The notes below the pieces were generated by a model, which saw only the letters and a program-made list of their open reading frames with translations, was not told the DNA's origin and did not search any database. From Bacteroidota bacterium (lineage in GTDB: Bacteria > Bacteroidota > Bacteroidia > Bacteroidales > Prolixibacteraceae), in NCBI GenBank assembly GCA_030684645.1, contig JAUXUF010000075.1, forward strand, positions 1 to 37,265: a stretch of 37,265 bases of DNA, in the 5' to 3' direction. A program made the translations under genes and the position numbers. This document shows positions 8,771 to 17,807 of this stretch, in pieces; position 1 is the stretch's first letter; each line of letters starts with the position of its first letter.

Positions 8771-9109
8771 CTAAGCTGTTTTTCTGGGAATATTCGACAA
8801 TCTATTTGCGGCTTTTTGCTGTCCGACGTGTGGCATACCAGATTCAATCCAAGATTCAAGCTCTTCACGATTGAACCAAAGTTTTTTGCCTCTCTTTGTG
8901 CACGGAATACGGCCCTCGTGTGACCATTTGTAAACTGTTGGCTTTGAGTTGATGCCAGCTTTCTCGGAGAGTATCACTAGAGCGAGTTCAATTCCACCTT
9001 CATTTTTAATTGGCGGGGAAACAGCGGTCTTGCATCCTATTGCATTTAGGATTTTGTCCAACTTATGATTTATTCGATCATAGTCTTGTTTGGTGGGTAA
9101 AAAAATCAA
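8771..9109 (-). CDS. helix-turn-helix (excisionase/MerR-like) protein
   Basis: The 112-residue protein carries a DNA-binding domain at about 50-95: ILSEKAGINSKPTVYKW, then GRIPCTKRGKKLWFNREELESWI. This is the Bacteroidota HTH_17/excisionase layout of helix-turn-helix plus a wing with 'G.IP....GK.LWF...EL..W'. An N-terminal helix (DYDRINHKLDKILNAI) may dimerise. It is the first gene of the prophage's minus-strand operon and lies directly below a 27-bp palindrome, so an autoregulator of early genes or an excisionase is likely. No integrase is visible nearby to partner it. Confidence 0.7.
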   Translation of the reverse strand: MIFLPTKQDYDRINHKLDKILNAIGCKTAVSPPIKNEGGIELALVILSEKAGINSKPTVYKWSHEGRIPCTKRGKKLWFNREELESWIESGMPHVGQQKAANRLSNIPRKTA

Positions 9110-9115
9110 TTTCCA

Positions 9116-9142
9116 TGTCTCAGATTTTTAAATTCTGAGACA
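9116..9142 (-). promoter_or_regulatory. palindromic operator-like site at the prophage promoter
   Basis: Perfect 9-bp arms TGTCTCAGA and TCTGAGACA are separated by 9 bases, ending 7 bases upstream of the HTH gene start. On the minus strand the sequence TTTATTTG, one mismatch from the Bacteroidota -7 box TAnnTTTG, runs into the distal arm. A repressor binding here would block the promoter. The HTH product itself is a candidate ligand. Confidence 0.5.
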
Positions 9143-9179
9143 AATAAACGTAGTAAGATAAAGTAAATCAAGTATTTGT

Positions 9180-9213
9180 AGTTGTAATAAGTTGTAAACA
9201 ACTATTTGCAACT
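9180..9213. repeat. cluster of AGTTG half-sites in both orientations
   Basis: AGTTG occurs at 9180 and 9190, and its reverse complement CAACT at 9199 and 9209. The inner pair forms a hairpin or palindrome with a 4-base centre (9190-9203). It lies 70-100 bases upstream of the HTH gene in an otherwise gene-free space and could be a second regulatory site or an integration arm site. Confidence 0.35.
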
Positions 9214-9318
9214 TTGGCGCAAAATGGTTGCTGCTATTTTTCAGACCAATATCTGAATGAGTTTCTTCACAATCAAAATTAATCAGTATTTCGGTGCTTG
9301 TATGAAAATTGTATGCAC

Positions 9319-9357
9319 AAAAAAACCGCTTACAGAATTTTGTATCTGTAAGCGGTT
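9319..9357 (-). terminator. rho-independent terminator downstream of tRNA-Gly
   Basis: A perfect 13-bp stem (9324-9336 with 9345-9357) and an 8-base loop are followed, on the minus strand, by seven T (9319-9325, partly within the stem base). It begins 12 bases past the tRNA 3' end and would end the tRNA transcript before the prophage. Confidence 0.85.
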
Positions 9358-9368
9358 GAATATCAATG

Positions 9369-9440
9369 AGCGGGAAACGGGGATCGAACCCGCGACCCTC
9401 AGCTTGGGAAGCTGATGCTCTACCACTGAGCTACTCCCGC
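9369..9440 (-). tRNA. tRNA-Gly (anticodon CCC)
   Basis: A 72-nt cloverleaf can be drawn on the minus strand: acceptor GCGGGAG/TTCCCGC, D arm GCTC-AGTGGTAGA-GAGC type, anticodon stem TCAGC/GCTGA with loop TTCCCAA (anticodon CCC), T arm CGCGG-GTTCGAT-CCCCG with GTTCGA. CCA is not encoded. The 3' end faces the prophage, and tRNA 3' ends are common phage integration targets. The far attachment site lies outside the window. Confidence 0.95.
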
Positions 9441-9593
9441 TTTTGATTAATGATTAATTATTTTCGATTAATGTTTTGAACCTACTTTCAACTGGACACA
9501 ATACAATAATCGCTGCTCTGTTTTTTCAACGCCCAAAAATAATAAAACTAAGCTATCCGTATGGAGGTTTTCAGAATATAATTTCGGCGTATT

Positions 9594-10946
9594 TCAAAGA
9601 TTTACCTTTTTAAGAACCGATTTAATTAATCCGGTTCGCTGTTTCAATAGTCGTTTGATCATATTTCGGTACGATTTACTCCCAGTTAAAAATATGGATT
9701 CGTCAAAGATTTGGCGGTAGAATACCAGCAACTCAAAAGCAATTTTGCCTCCGACCGGCATCAGCATGAACGCAATAATGGAAATTGCTCCGCTACCCGT
9801 GAAGCGGAAAATCAGACTAGCACAGAACAAATAAAACAAGGGGAAAAATATCAATCCGGTTACAAAAATGAAAGTACTCAAAAACGCGGTGTCCTTCACT
9901 TTTTGTCGAAGGAACATTCGTGGTATAAAATGTGGAATAGCATTGAAAACAAATCCAAATACAAAAAGAGGCAAAAAAAGGAAGGCTGCCAGCAATCGGA
10001 CAAGAAACAGTGACCAACGTGTATCTCCTGCATTCCTGACTTGCATGTCAGAAACACCATTTTTATGAATGTTCCCGAAATATCCGGAAGTTTCATTGAT
10101 GAGTTCATCAAAGATTTTAGGATCAGTGATTTCGATTTGTTCAATTTTATCAATCACTTCCTTTTGAGCATGGAAAAGCTGCAACCTTTTGTCGTTATTG
10201 AAAAAATGGGTTTTAGAATAGGCCTGACCGACCAGATGGCTGATATTTTCATATTCCTGATAATATTTATTGCTTTTGATATCAATGGTCAGGCTTGAAA
10301 TCCGGGAATAAATTTTATCGCGCAGACTGATCATGGCTTTTTGCGGATTCTCGGCATATTCAGTCTGGTAATGATCGATCCCGATGGGTTCACCATATTG
10401 CACAATGATCGATCGGTTAAAATCCCAGTAGTGGGTGTAAAATATGCCCACAGGAACAATTTGCAAATACAGGTTAAAACCGTTCTTTTCTTCAGCTTCA
10501 AGGGCAATGCGTGGAATAGCCTTTTTGTGCGGCAACATTTGCCTTTTACCTGAATGAGCTGCTTCAGGAAAGAGTGCAATTGTTTCCTTCTTTTCCAGAA
10601 TATGTGTGACCTGCTCAAAAATTTGTTCGTTGTTCGAAAGATTTTCCTTGCCGTCACGAATGCGGTAAATGGGCAATAATTTCAGGTACTTCAGAAACGA
10701 ACCAACGGTTTTTGATTTGAAAAGATCGGCTCTTGCCAGCCATACCGTCTGGTACGGATTGGTACAAGCTATAGCCAGCGGGTCCATCAGTGCATTTTGG
10801 TGATTGGCAGCAAAAATGATTGGTTTTCCTTTAGGGATCAAATGCCGGCCGGTCACCACCACTCTTTTGTGAGTCAGCCTAAAGGCAAACCGTACATAAC
10901 TCCTGATTATTTCGTATCCTGTCGGCCAGTTTTTCATATCAGGCAA
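9594..10946 (-). CDS. PlsC-like phospholipid acyltransferase with C-terminal membrane region
   Basis: The 450-residue protein probably transfers an acyl chain to a lysolipid or glycerol phosphate at the inner membrane. Motif I is ANHQNALMDP (the Bacteroidota variant with five residues between His and Asp), motif II is LLPIYRIRDG, motif III is ALFPEAAHSGKRQML and motif IV is VPVGIFY, all within residues about 55-190. The C-terminal half has two hydrophobic segments pairs (about 320-345 and 352-400) that should anchor it. It overlaps the BASS transporter gene by 8 bases and is co-transcribed with it. The family often sits in Bacteroidota genomes as 'lysophospholipid acyltransferase'; the true acyl acceptor is unknown. 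Confidence 0.8.
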   Translation of the reverse strand: MPDMKNWPTGYEIIRSYVRFAFRLTHKRVVVTGRHLIPKGKPIIFAANHQNALMDPLAIACTNPYQTVWLARADLFKSKTVGSFLKYLKLLPIYRIRDGKENLSNNEQIFEQVTHILEKKETIALFPEAAHSGKRQMLPHKKAIPRIALEAEEKNGFNLYLQIVPVGIFYTHYWDFNRSIIVQYGEPIGIDHYQTEYAENPQKAMISLRDKIYSRISSLTIDIKSNKYYQEYENISHLVGQAYSKTHFFNNDKRLQLFHAQKEVIDKIEQIEITDPKIFDELINETSGYFGNIHKNGVSDMQVRNAGDTRWSLFLVRLLAAFLFLPLFVFGFVFNAIPHFIPRMFLRQKVKDTAFLSTFIFVTGLIFFPLFYLFCASLIFRFTGSGAISIIAFMLMPVGGKIAFELLVFYRQIFDESIFLTGSKSYRNMIKRLLKQRTGLIKSVLKKVNL

Positions 10947-11886
10947 TCACAGGTCTGCGTGACCAGACAAAAGCTACAGTTAATCCACTGATAATATGCC
11001 AGATTCCCCACCATGCAGCAATTATTGCCATTCCTCCCAGTTCCATTTCAGGAGGAAAAATTTTAGGATTAAACATGAGTGCGAGTGCCAGTCCTGAATT
11101 TTGTATTCCGGTTTCGATAGAAATAGTGCGTTGTTCGGTTTGTGGTAGTTTCATTATTTTACTGAAGAAATAACCTGTGGCCAATGCCAATCCGTTGTGG
11201 AGTAGAACGATGAAGAAAACTAAATGAACGTAACTGGTGAATTGCGAGAAATTGGCAGAAAGCATGGCAACTACCATCAGGATGAAAAACAGCAGCGAAC
11301 CCCGGCTGATTGGTTTTTTGATTTTTTCAGTCAGTTTGGGAAATTTTTTTGCCACAAACAGCCCAATGATCACGGGAATTCCGAGTAAAATAAAAACGGT
11401 CTGAAACATCTGATATTGGTCGACTTCCAATGGTCGCAGCAAACCAGCCGCACCATGTGCATTGTAAAAGTTGATGTATAAATCTCCCCAAAGGGCGAAA
11501 TTGAAAGGGGTGAAGAAGATGGCTGTTGAGGTGGAGGCGGCAGTAAGGCTCACCGAAAGGGCAACATTGCCCTTGGCCATTGAACTGATAAAATTTGAAA
11601 TGTTACCACCTGGACAGGCTGCCACCAGAATCATTCCCAGGGCAACGGTAGGAGTTGGCTTAAGCAACAGAACCAGCAAAAAGGTGAAGGCAGGCAATAA
11701 AAGGTTTTGGCTAATAAAACCTATAATCGCTGATTTAGGTTTATACAGGATTTCTTCGAAGTGTTCTACCTTAATGCCCAAAGCTACACCAAACATGATA
11801 AATGCAAGTGCAATATTCAGGAAAACTAATCCGGAGGGAGAAAAATTCAGGCGGACATGGTCTAGAATTTCAAGCGAATTGTTCAT
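10939..11886 (-). CDS. bile acid:sodium symporter (BASS) family transporter
   Basis: The 315-residue integral membrane protein has about nine or ten hydrophobic helices. The segments VALGMILVAACPGGNISNFISSMAKGNVALSVSLTA and 'ETGIQNSGLALALMF' are the two crossed-helix motifs of the BASS/SBF fold, which bind sodium and an organic anion. Substrates across this family include bile acids, pyruvate and pantoate, and the sequence does not identify this one. It starts 18 bases below a TAACTTTG -7 box and overlaps the following acyltransferase gene, so the two share a transcript. Confidence 0.85.
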   Translation of the reverse strand: MNNSLEILDHVRLNFSPSGLVFLNIALAFIMFGVALGIKVEHFEEILYKPKSAIIGFISQNLLLPAFTFLLVLLLKPTPTVALGMILVAACPGGNISNFISSMAKGNVALSVSLTAASTSTAIFFTPFNFALWGDLYINFYNAHGAAGLLRPLEVDQYQMFQTVFILLGIPVIIGLFVAKKFPKLTEKIKKPISRGSLLFFILMVVAMLSANFSQFTSYVHLVFFIVLLHNGLALATGYFFSKIMKLPQTEQRTISIETGIQNSGLALALMFNPKIFPPEMELGGMAIIAAWWGIWHIISGLTVAFVWSRRPVIA

Positions 11887-11903
11887 AAAAGTCTCAAGTT
11901 TAG

Positions 11904-11911
11904 CAAAGTTA
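11904..11911 (-). promoter_or_regulatory. Bacteroidota-type -7 promoter box
   Basis: The minus-strand sequence TAACTTTG exactly fits TAnnTTTG and ends 18 bases upstream of the BASS start codon. T-rich sequence lies upstream where a -33 element would be, but none is a clear match. Confidence 0.5.
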
Positions 11912-11925
11912 GAGACCTTAAAAGT

Positions 11926-11966
11926 AAAAAACTATGGATGAAACAAAAGCTTTCAACCATAGTTTT
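11926..11966 (-). terminator. rho-independent terminator of the alkaline phosphatase gene
   Basis: A 16-bp stem (11928-11943 with 11951-11966, one mismatch) with a 7-base loop leads into T residues on the minus strand. It lies 23 bases past the phosphatase stop and just before the BASS promoter, separating the two transcripts. Confidence 0.8.
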
Positions 11967-11988
11967 CTTAAAGATGCCTGCGATTGGA

Positions 11989-13140
11989 TTAGAAATTCAA
12001 TAGTTTCATGATTTTTTTTGGAATATCTGTATTCTCCATGATACCGGTGAAATTTTCGGAACCGGGGCCGTAAGCAAAAACGGGAACCATAACAGCAGTG
12101 TGTTCGCCGGAAGTGAAGGCTCCTTTCACCATTCCCGTTTTCATATCGCCTCCAACGATAGCCATTCCTCCGGTTTCATGATCAGCGGTTACAATGATTA
12201 GTGTTTCGCCATCTTTAGCGGCAAATTCGAGCGCTTTGCCTATGGCCTGATCAAAATCCAGCATTTCGATGATTACGTATCTGGTGTCATTCTGATGTCC
12301 GCCCCAGTCAATTTGTGAACCTTCAACCATGATGAAAAATCCTTTTTTGTTCTGATCCAGAATATTCAGCGCGGTTTCAGTTGAAAGAGGCAGGTTCATT
12401 TTACGCTTAATGGCAATGTCGTTGTGTTCGTCAGCAGTAAGTCCGGCCAGTTTCCCGGTTTTTACCTGAGCTATTTCGTCCATATTTCGAAGTACCTGAT
12501 AGCCTTTTTGCTGAAGTTCTTTCGTGAGGTCGCGTTTATCTTTACGATCGGAAAAGTGTTTGTAACCGCCACCAATAAACACGTCGATGTCAGTTTTCAG
12601 AAAATCGGCAGCAATGTCTTCGTAACTACCCCGACTTGCCTGGTGGGCAATGTATGAAGCCGGTGTGGCGTGAGTAATGGCCGATGTAGAGACTAATCCG
12701 GTGGCCAGTCCTTTTTCTTCGGCCATTTCCAGAACTGTTTTGATGGCAACGCCTTTGGCATTCACACCAATAGCGCCGTTGTATGTTTTTTGTCCGGCTG
12801 AAAGTGCAGTACCACCGGCAGCCGAGTCGGTAATGTAATTATCGGACGACTGTGTTTTCGAAAACCCCACCTGTTTAAAATTATCGAGGAACAGATGCCC
12901 GCCGTTGGCTGTCAGTCCGGCAAAAATGGCCGATACACCCATTCCATCGCCAATCATCATGATTACGTTTCTGGGTTTTTGGGTTTTAAACTTCTGAGTG
13001 TAGGTTTTTACATCGTATTTTGGTCCTCCTAAATACGTTTTGGTAGAATCTTCTTTGGAAAGCGACTTGTAGTTTTCCTGGCTGTATAACTGCTGAAAAC
13101 TAATCAACAGAGTCAAAATAATTAATGATTTTAATTTCAT
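11989..13140 (-). CDS. secreted alkaline phosphatase
   Basis: The 383-residue enzyme hydrolyses phosphomonoesters outside the cytoplasm. A signal peptide (MKLKSLIILTLLISFQQLYSQ) suggests periplasmic export. Metal-binding and catalytic motifs of the alkaline phosphatase family are present in order: NVIMMIGDGMG (Asp ligand), DSAAGGTALSAG (nucleophilic Ser), THATPASYIAH (Thr/His), EGSQIDWGGH (Asp/His ligands), TADHETGG (Asp-His) and GEHTAVMVPVFAYGP (His ligand). It is somewhat shorter than E. coli PhoA (about 470). It has its own terminator and no strong gene partner. It may release phosphate from organic esters. No Pho-box can be identified with confidence. Confidence 0.93.
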   Translation of the reverse strand: MKLKSLIILTLLISFQQLYSQENYKSLSKEDSTKTYLGGPKYDVKTYTQKFKTQKPRNVIMMIGDGMGVSAIFAGLTANGGHLFLDNFKQVGFSKTQSSDNYITDSAAGGTALSAGQKTYNGAIGVNAKGVAIKTVLEMAEEKGLATGLVSTSAITHATPASYIAHQASRGSYEDIAADFLKTDIDVFIGGGYKHFSDRKDKRDLTKELQQKGYQVLRNMDEIAQVKTGKLAGLTADEHNDIAIKRKMNLPLSTETALNILDQNKKGFFIMVEGSQIDWGGHQNDTRYVIIEMLDFDQAIGKALEFAAKDGETLIIVTADHETGGMAIVGGDMKTGMVKGAFTSGEHTAVMVPVFAYGPGSENFTGIMENTDIPKKIMKLLNF

Positions 13141-13161
13141 TTCGGAATAGATTTGTTTGGT

Positions 13162-13936
13162 TTATAATTTTTGCCTGATACCAGGGAATATGTTTTTTAC
13201 ATGACAGGCAAAACTAGCTTTTTTTGATTTCCTGATTAATACAAAATTGTTAAAATTATATGACTTATTATCTTTTGTCTTGTATTCCCATTCATCCCGG
13301 TTAAAATTATCATTGATGCCGTAGTCAGTCCGGTTATCACTAAAACAATCTTTCAGAATATTCAGCACCCTGAAATTGATGATAATCTGTTCGGCATTTT
13401 TATAGGTGATGTGGGCAATCCGGGCATATTTACTGACTGAAATTTTCTCATGTTCTCCGAGATAATCGAGCAGGCATTTTTCGGCTTCGGAATAGGCTAT
13501 CAAGATTCCATCCGAACTTTTCTGTTTCTTCCAGACTTCGATCATGATTTTACTGGACAGTCGGTTTTCATCGTCTTTTCTGAAATAGGCCCACCACTTG
13601 CCTTCTTCGTCGAGTGCAAAATGAGGTTTTTCAGTACTGGGGTCAACGATTATTTCCAGCACTGTTTTTCCCTCAGCGATGTGTTGCCTGATAGTGAAAT
13701 CGATAGCTGGTTTTGAATACATTTTTGCGGCTGGTTCAACCATGTAATATTCTTCGTCTGATCGGACTCCAGCAATGCGACCATTATCTTTTATTCCAAC
13801 GAGTAGCCGTCCTCCATCGGCATTGGCAAAAGCCACGAGAAGATCGGGCGATTTTCCTCGAATCGCTGATGCAGTATTTAAAATCCTGCGTCTGATGCTC
13901 GCCTTGTTGGATGAGATTAAACAGATAGTTATTCAA
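13162..13936 (-). pseudogene. AlbA_2 (Schlafen-like ATP-binding) domain protein, frameshifted
   Basis: The C-terminal 224 codons read from 13836 (VAFANADGGRLLVGIKDNG), the core of AlbA_2 domains. In homologues this is preceded by a segment like QGEHQTQDFKY-ISDSRKIARS, which is present here in another frame from a possible TTG start at 13936, overlapping the upstream activase stop. The frames meet at 13838-13843, where one extra T (minus strand) explains the break. Reconstructed, the protein would have about 257 residues: AlbA_2 at 1-130, then a helical winged-helix-like region. These proteins often act as regulators or RNA-processing factors. Sequencing error or genuine inactivation are both possible. 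Confidence 0.65.
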
Positions 13937-14826
13937 GAGAAGATAGTTTCAACGTTCAACTTATGCCTTTCCGGTATATCTCGTCCTAAAGCCAAACATT
14001 TATTAATTCCTGAAGGATTGTAGGCAAGCATTTCATATCCGTCAATATGAAGTCTTTTAAGGTATAATTTGATTGCTTCTGTGTTTTCTTCAGTAGCTGT
14101 TATTTCAGGAACCATCGGGGTACGAACAATGAGGGTTTGCCGCTTTTCTGATTGAAGTTTATAGAGATTCTCCAGGATTAGATCATTATATTGGCCAGTA
14201 TAGAAGTAGTGTTTTTTCCTGTTCATAACTTTTAAATCGAAATAAATAATATCGATGTAGGGTTTTAATAACTGTTCAAAGAGTTTGTAATTGAAAAACC
14301 CAGAGGTTTGAACCGCAATATTGATCGATTGTTTTTTTAATTCCCTGCAAACCTTTTCCAGATAGGGGATATGCACTAAAGGTTCCCCTCCGGAAAAAGT
14401 AATTCCACCTCCCGATGATTCATAAAATGCTTTATCGCGCAGTAGTATTTCGATCAGTTTTTCCGGCGAATACACAGTCCCAATTTGTTTTAAAGCATTG
14501 AAAGAACAAGCCTCAACACACTTGCCACACCCGGTGCACTTTTCACGATTAAAAAGCCTCACCCCCGGCCCCTCTCCAAAAAGAGAGGGGTGAAGAGATT
14601 CGGAATTATAAGAAATCGCGTTTTCGGGACAACTCCTTATGCAGGTATTGCATTTTACGCATTTGTCAGCATACCACGCAATTTCGGTTCGATGGATTTG
14701 AGATTCAGGATTATGGCACCAAACACACCGCAGTGGACAACCTTTAAAAAAAACGGTTGTCCGGATGCCGGGCCCGTCAACAAACGAACCCCTGACCAGA
14801 TCAAATATCAGCGGAATAGAACTCAT
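13933..14826 (-). CDS. glycyl radical enzyme activating enzyme (radical SAM)
   Basis: The 297-residue protein uses SAM and a 4Fe-4S cluster to abstract a hydrogen from the glycine of the partner enzyme encoded upstream. The radical SAM motif is Cys30-x3-Cys34-x2-Cys37 (GCPLRCVWCHNPES), followed by two 4Fe-4S ferredoxin motifs (CVKCNTCIRSCP and CTGCGKCVEACS), an extra pair found in most dehydratase-type activases but not in PflA. The SAM-binding GGEP segment is at about 150. Between the ferredoxin motifs a stretch reading LHPSLFGEGPGV is encoded by a palindromic DNA repeat and looks inserted. It overlaps the SCP2-like gene by four bases. Function as an activase is well supported. Confidence 0.92.
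   Translation of the reverse strand: MSSIPLIFDLVRGSFVDGPGIRTTVFFKGCPLRCVWCHNPESQIHRTEIAWYADKCVKCNTCIRSCPENAISYNSESLHPSLFGEGPGVRLFNREKCTGCGKCVEACSFNALKQIGTVYSPEKLIEILLRDKAFYESSGGGITFSGGEPLVHIPYLEKVCRELKKQSINIAVQTSGFFNYKLFEQLLKPYIDIIYFDLKVMNRKKHYFYTGQYNDLILENLYKLQSEKRQTLIVRTPMVPEITATEENTEAIKLYLKRLHIDGYEMLAYNPSGINKCLALGRDIPERHKLNVETIFS
14556..14597 (-). repeat. palindromic repeat inserted in-frame in the activase gene
   Basis: GC-rich inverted sequence: CCCCTCTC-CAAAAA-GAGAGGGG forms an 8-bp perfect stem with flanking CTCACCCC and GGGTGAAG. This word pair is a known-looking dispersed repeat of Bacteroidota genomes (from memory, usually intergenic). Here it adds about 14 residues between two ferredoxin motifs without breaking the frame. 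Confidence 0.65.
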
Positions 14827-15275
14827 TTCCCAGGAGCAAATTGCAATTTTAGATTCTTGGCCATGTAGGCGAATTTAGCAAGGTAGTTCAGATTGCCGGT
14901 GTACTGAACTTCGCTGCTTAGAATTGCACCGATAATATCAGGAGAGTCGGAGAATAAGAAATTTTTCAGCGCTTTCCCGTCTTTAAAAATGACTGTAACA
15001 TTCGTATTATCGATAACATGATTGATCACCTTCATTTTTGAACCTGAAAAAATAACTGAAGCATCAATCCTTCCGTCCTGACTTTTGAAAGCATAACGGG
15101 CATTAAAATTTTCGATATTTCTTCTGAATTTCTTGTTGAGCGCCAGATACAAATCCATGAAATTAAGCAGGATTTCAAGGAAAAAATCGAGTGATTCTTC
15201 TTCCAGGCATTTAACAAATTTTTTTTGTGCCAATCGCATCAAAAAACTCTTTATGGGATGTAGCAACCAGTTCAT
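14823..15275 (-). CDS. SCP2-like lipid/sterol-binding domain protein
   Basis: The 150-residue protein has a mostly helical N-terminus (about 1-50) and a domain at about 60-150 that resembles SCP2: a beta stretch around SGSKMKVIN and TNVTVIFKD, then 'KALKNFLFS' and 'IIGAILSSEVQYTGNLNYLAKFAYMAKNL', matching the 'L..A.M.G.....G...LA.K...L' end of that fold. SCP2 domains form a hydrophobic tunnel for lipids. It lies between the glycyl radical enzyme and its activase, starts 11 bases after the enzyme and overlaps the activase. A carrier role for the enzyme's substrate is inference. Confidence in the fold is moderate. Confidence 0.55.
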   Translation of the reverse strand: MNWLLHPIKSFLMRLAQKKFVKCLEEESLDFFLEILLNFMDLYLALNKKFRRNIENFNARYAFKSQDGRIDASVIFSGSKMKVINHVIDNTNVTVIFKDGKALKNFLFSDSPDIIGAILSSEVQYTGNLNYLAKFAYMAKNLKLQFAPGK

Positions 15276-15286
15276 AGGATTCGGAA

Positions 15287-17772
15287 TTAAAGATTTTCGG
15301 TTAAGCTAAAATCAGCGGGTAACGGAACAGCTTGTCCGGAGAACAAATTATACTGGGTTCGGGTGATCAGCTCGTCTTTCATTGCTTCGCTCAGATCCTT
15401 ATAATAGGCAGAGTATCCGGAAACACGGACAATCATTTCAGGATATTTTTCGGGATATTTTTTAGCCTCTATCAAGGTTTTATAATCCTGAATATTGAAT
15501 TGAACCTGCATTCCTCCCTGGATGAAAAAACCATCGATCAGGTCGCCGAATTTCGATAAATATTCAGCGCCATTACCATTCGTAACGATAGGCGTAAATT
15601 TGATATTGAGCGCCCATCCGCCGGGGATGGATTTATGGTCGAGCGAGGCAATCGCATTAAAAGCTTCGGTAAGGTTTTGAGCTGCTTGTGATGCAGGAGT
15701 AATGCCACTCGAAAATACCTCATGGGCTTTTCGTCCGTTGGGTAAAGCGCCGGCAAGTTTTCCCTGGCCGGCATGAGTGGTCATCGTCCAAAATGCAGGC
15801 CGATAGGTACCACCCCGGTAATTTTTATGTGATTGCAGAATCTGGTATATATCATTCACCAACAGTTGCGAGTTTTTCAACGCAATCGGGTTTTCGGTAC
15901 CAAACTTTACCGACTTGTTTTTCAAATAAGCCTGCAGGGTAACTTGTGCCGGATCAGCAAAATTTTGCCTGATGGCTTCGGCCAGTTCTTCCATGCTGCA
16001 TTTTTTTTCAGTAAATACGGCCTGTTCAATGGCATTGAGTGAGTCGCAAACATCTGGAAATGCAAGAAAACTGGCACCGGATGAATTGTAAAGAGCGCCG
16101 CCATAAATCAGGTCGCGGCCTTGCTCCAGTGGTCCTTCAAAAAATGCTGAAAGAAGTGGAGTGGGGGCAATTTCCTGATGAATAAGTCCCATTTTTTCAT
16201 TGAGATCAACCGCATTTTCCAAGAGCCAGGTCAGTTGTGTTTTAAAGGCCTGATAGAACTGTCCAAAGGATGTAAACTGTCGTGGATCGCCGGTTTGAGG
16301 GCCAATCTGTTCACCACCCATGGTCATCTTTTTACCATCGAAAAGCGCAAGTTCCAGCACCGATGAAAGATTAAACATGATCGATGAAGATGAAACATAG
16401 TCCCTGCCGGTACTTGCCAATTCAACACAACCCACAATGGCGTAATCTCTTGCATGTTCCAGCGACACTCCTTGATTAACCACTGTTTGAATATCGGTGA
16501 TGTCGTTATGGAAGGCTGGTATGGCTTTGGTCTTTAGAATGACTTCAGCCACCCGCTGGCGATACTGCATCGTGTTCACTTCCGGATGATACCTTGCATT
16601 TACACTCGGATCGCGCAAACGCATCAGCTCTGTTGTCTTCAGGAACAGGTATGTCAGATCGTTCACCGCATCCTTGCCATTTTTATCAACACCACCAAAT
16701 GTAACCGCAGGAGTCGAACCCGCTCCCCCCAGAGTTTTTCGGCAGCTTCGGGTACAAGGTTGGTGTTGTCGGCAATTTTCAGCCATAAACAGCAACATAT
16801 ATTCAGCGCTTCTTCAATGGTAATTTTCTGGTTTTCAGAGTCGCTTTTAAAATAGGGATAAAGCACTTGGTCCAGACGACCGGGGCTCATGGCCATATTG
16901 ATATTTTCTGCATGAATACCCACCTGACACAACCACAAAGCATTGGCTGCCTCCCTGAAATTTCTTGCCGGTTTTGCAGGAACCTGAGCACAAATTGCGG
17001 CAATCTGTTCGAGATCCTGTTTCCGGAAAAAATCAGTTTCTTTCAGGGCTAATTTTTGGGCCTCTTCTGCGACATTGCCCGCATAATTGATAATTCCCTG
17101 AAGTGCAATTTGAACCGCCTGGTAAAACGCAATTTGTTGGTCAATTTCTTTTCCCTTTTCCCGGGTCAGTAATTCTTTTTCTTTGTCAGAGGCTTCAGCA
17201 ATAAGGACTTCGAGTCCTTCAGCAAGTGCACGGCTGTAACCGGGAACACAATGTGAAATACAACCGGCTTTACCACTGATGTAATACACTATTTTTTCAA
17301 GTAGTTGCAGTGACAATGGATTATTAAACCGCTTCCTTGTTACCTCAAGCACGGTATTGTCCATCCAGAATGGGAAAATCTCAAAATTGCAGGTTTCAGC
17401 ATCTTCTTTGGTTAGTTCCTGGGGATTTATATTTCTGGAACTGATGGTGTCTAACTCGGGCCAGATGGATAGCCCCATAAACTCCGGATACAAAGGAGCT
17501 CCAATTGGTTTGGAGGTGGTGGTTCCGCCAAGCAGGTTGTCATCGAATAACAATGCTTTTCTGTTGGTCAAATAGTGATTAATTGCTTTTGCTCTTACCA
17601 CCTGAGGATTTTCATTGGGTGTTTTATTGTTTTTCAAAAATTCAGTCATCAGTTTGGCCCGTTCAATGCAAACTGCTGTTTTTGTTTTGAAATGCAAGTC
17701 CCGTAATTTCTTTATCAGAGGCAGGTTCTCCAGGGTGAATTCCTGCAATCTTATATCCTGAATAGTGTTCAT
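15287..17772 (-). pseudogene. glycyl radical enzyme (dehydratase/lyase type), frameshifted in a G tract
   Basis: Two overlapping frames (N-terminal ending 16663, C-terminal from about 16727) read as one 828-residue enzyme if one G is added to the six G at 16725-16730. Start ATG 17772 is chosen because an upstream Met at 17820 would overlap the DUF6765 gene. The catalytic Cys is in YAIVGCVELA (about residue 448); GCVE marks the dehydratase/C-N and C-C lyase class rather than PFL, which has a CC pair. The glycyl radical site is VRVSGYSAYY with Gly at about 785. The residue after GCVE is Leu, not the Pro seen in glycerol and propanediol dehydratases and choline lyase, so the substrate is unclear. 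It is activated by the enzyme encoded at 13933-14826. Confidence 0.85.
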
Positions 17773-17807
17773 GGGTTTTAAGGTTAATTTTTTATATGCT
17801 CTAACTA

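Noticed and set aside
9594-10946. GlsA-type assignment for the first acyltransferase
   Set aside because: It has a long membrane C-terminus and no GNAT partner; the 27380-28216 gene fits GlsA instead.
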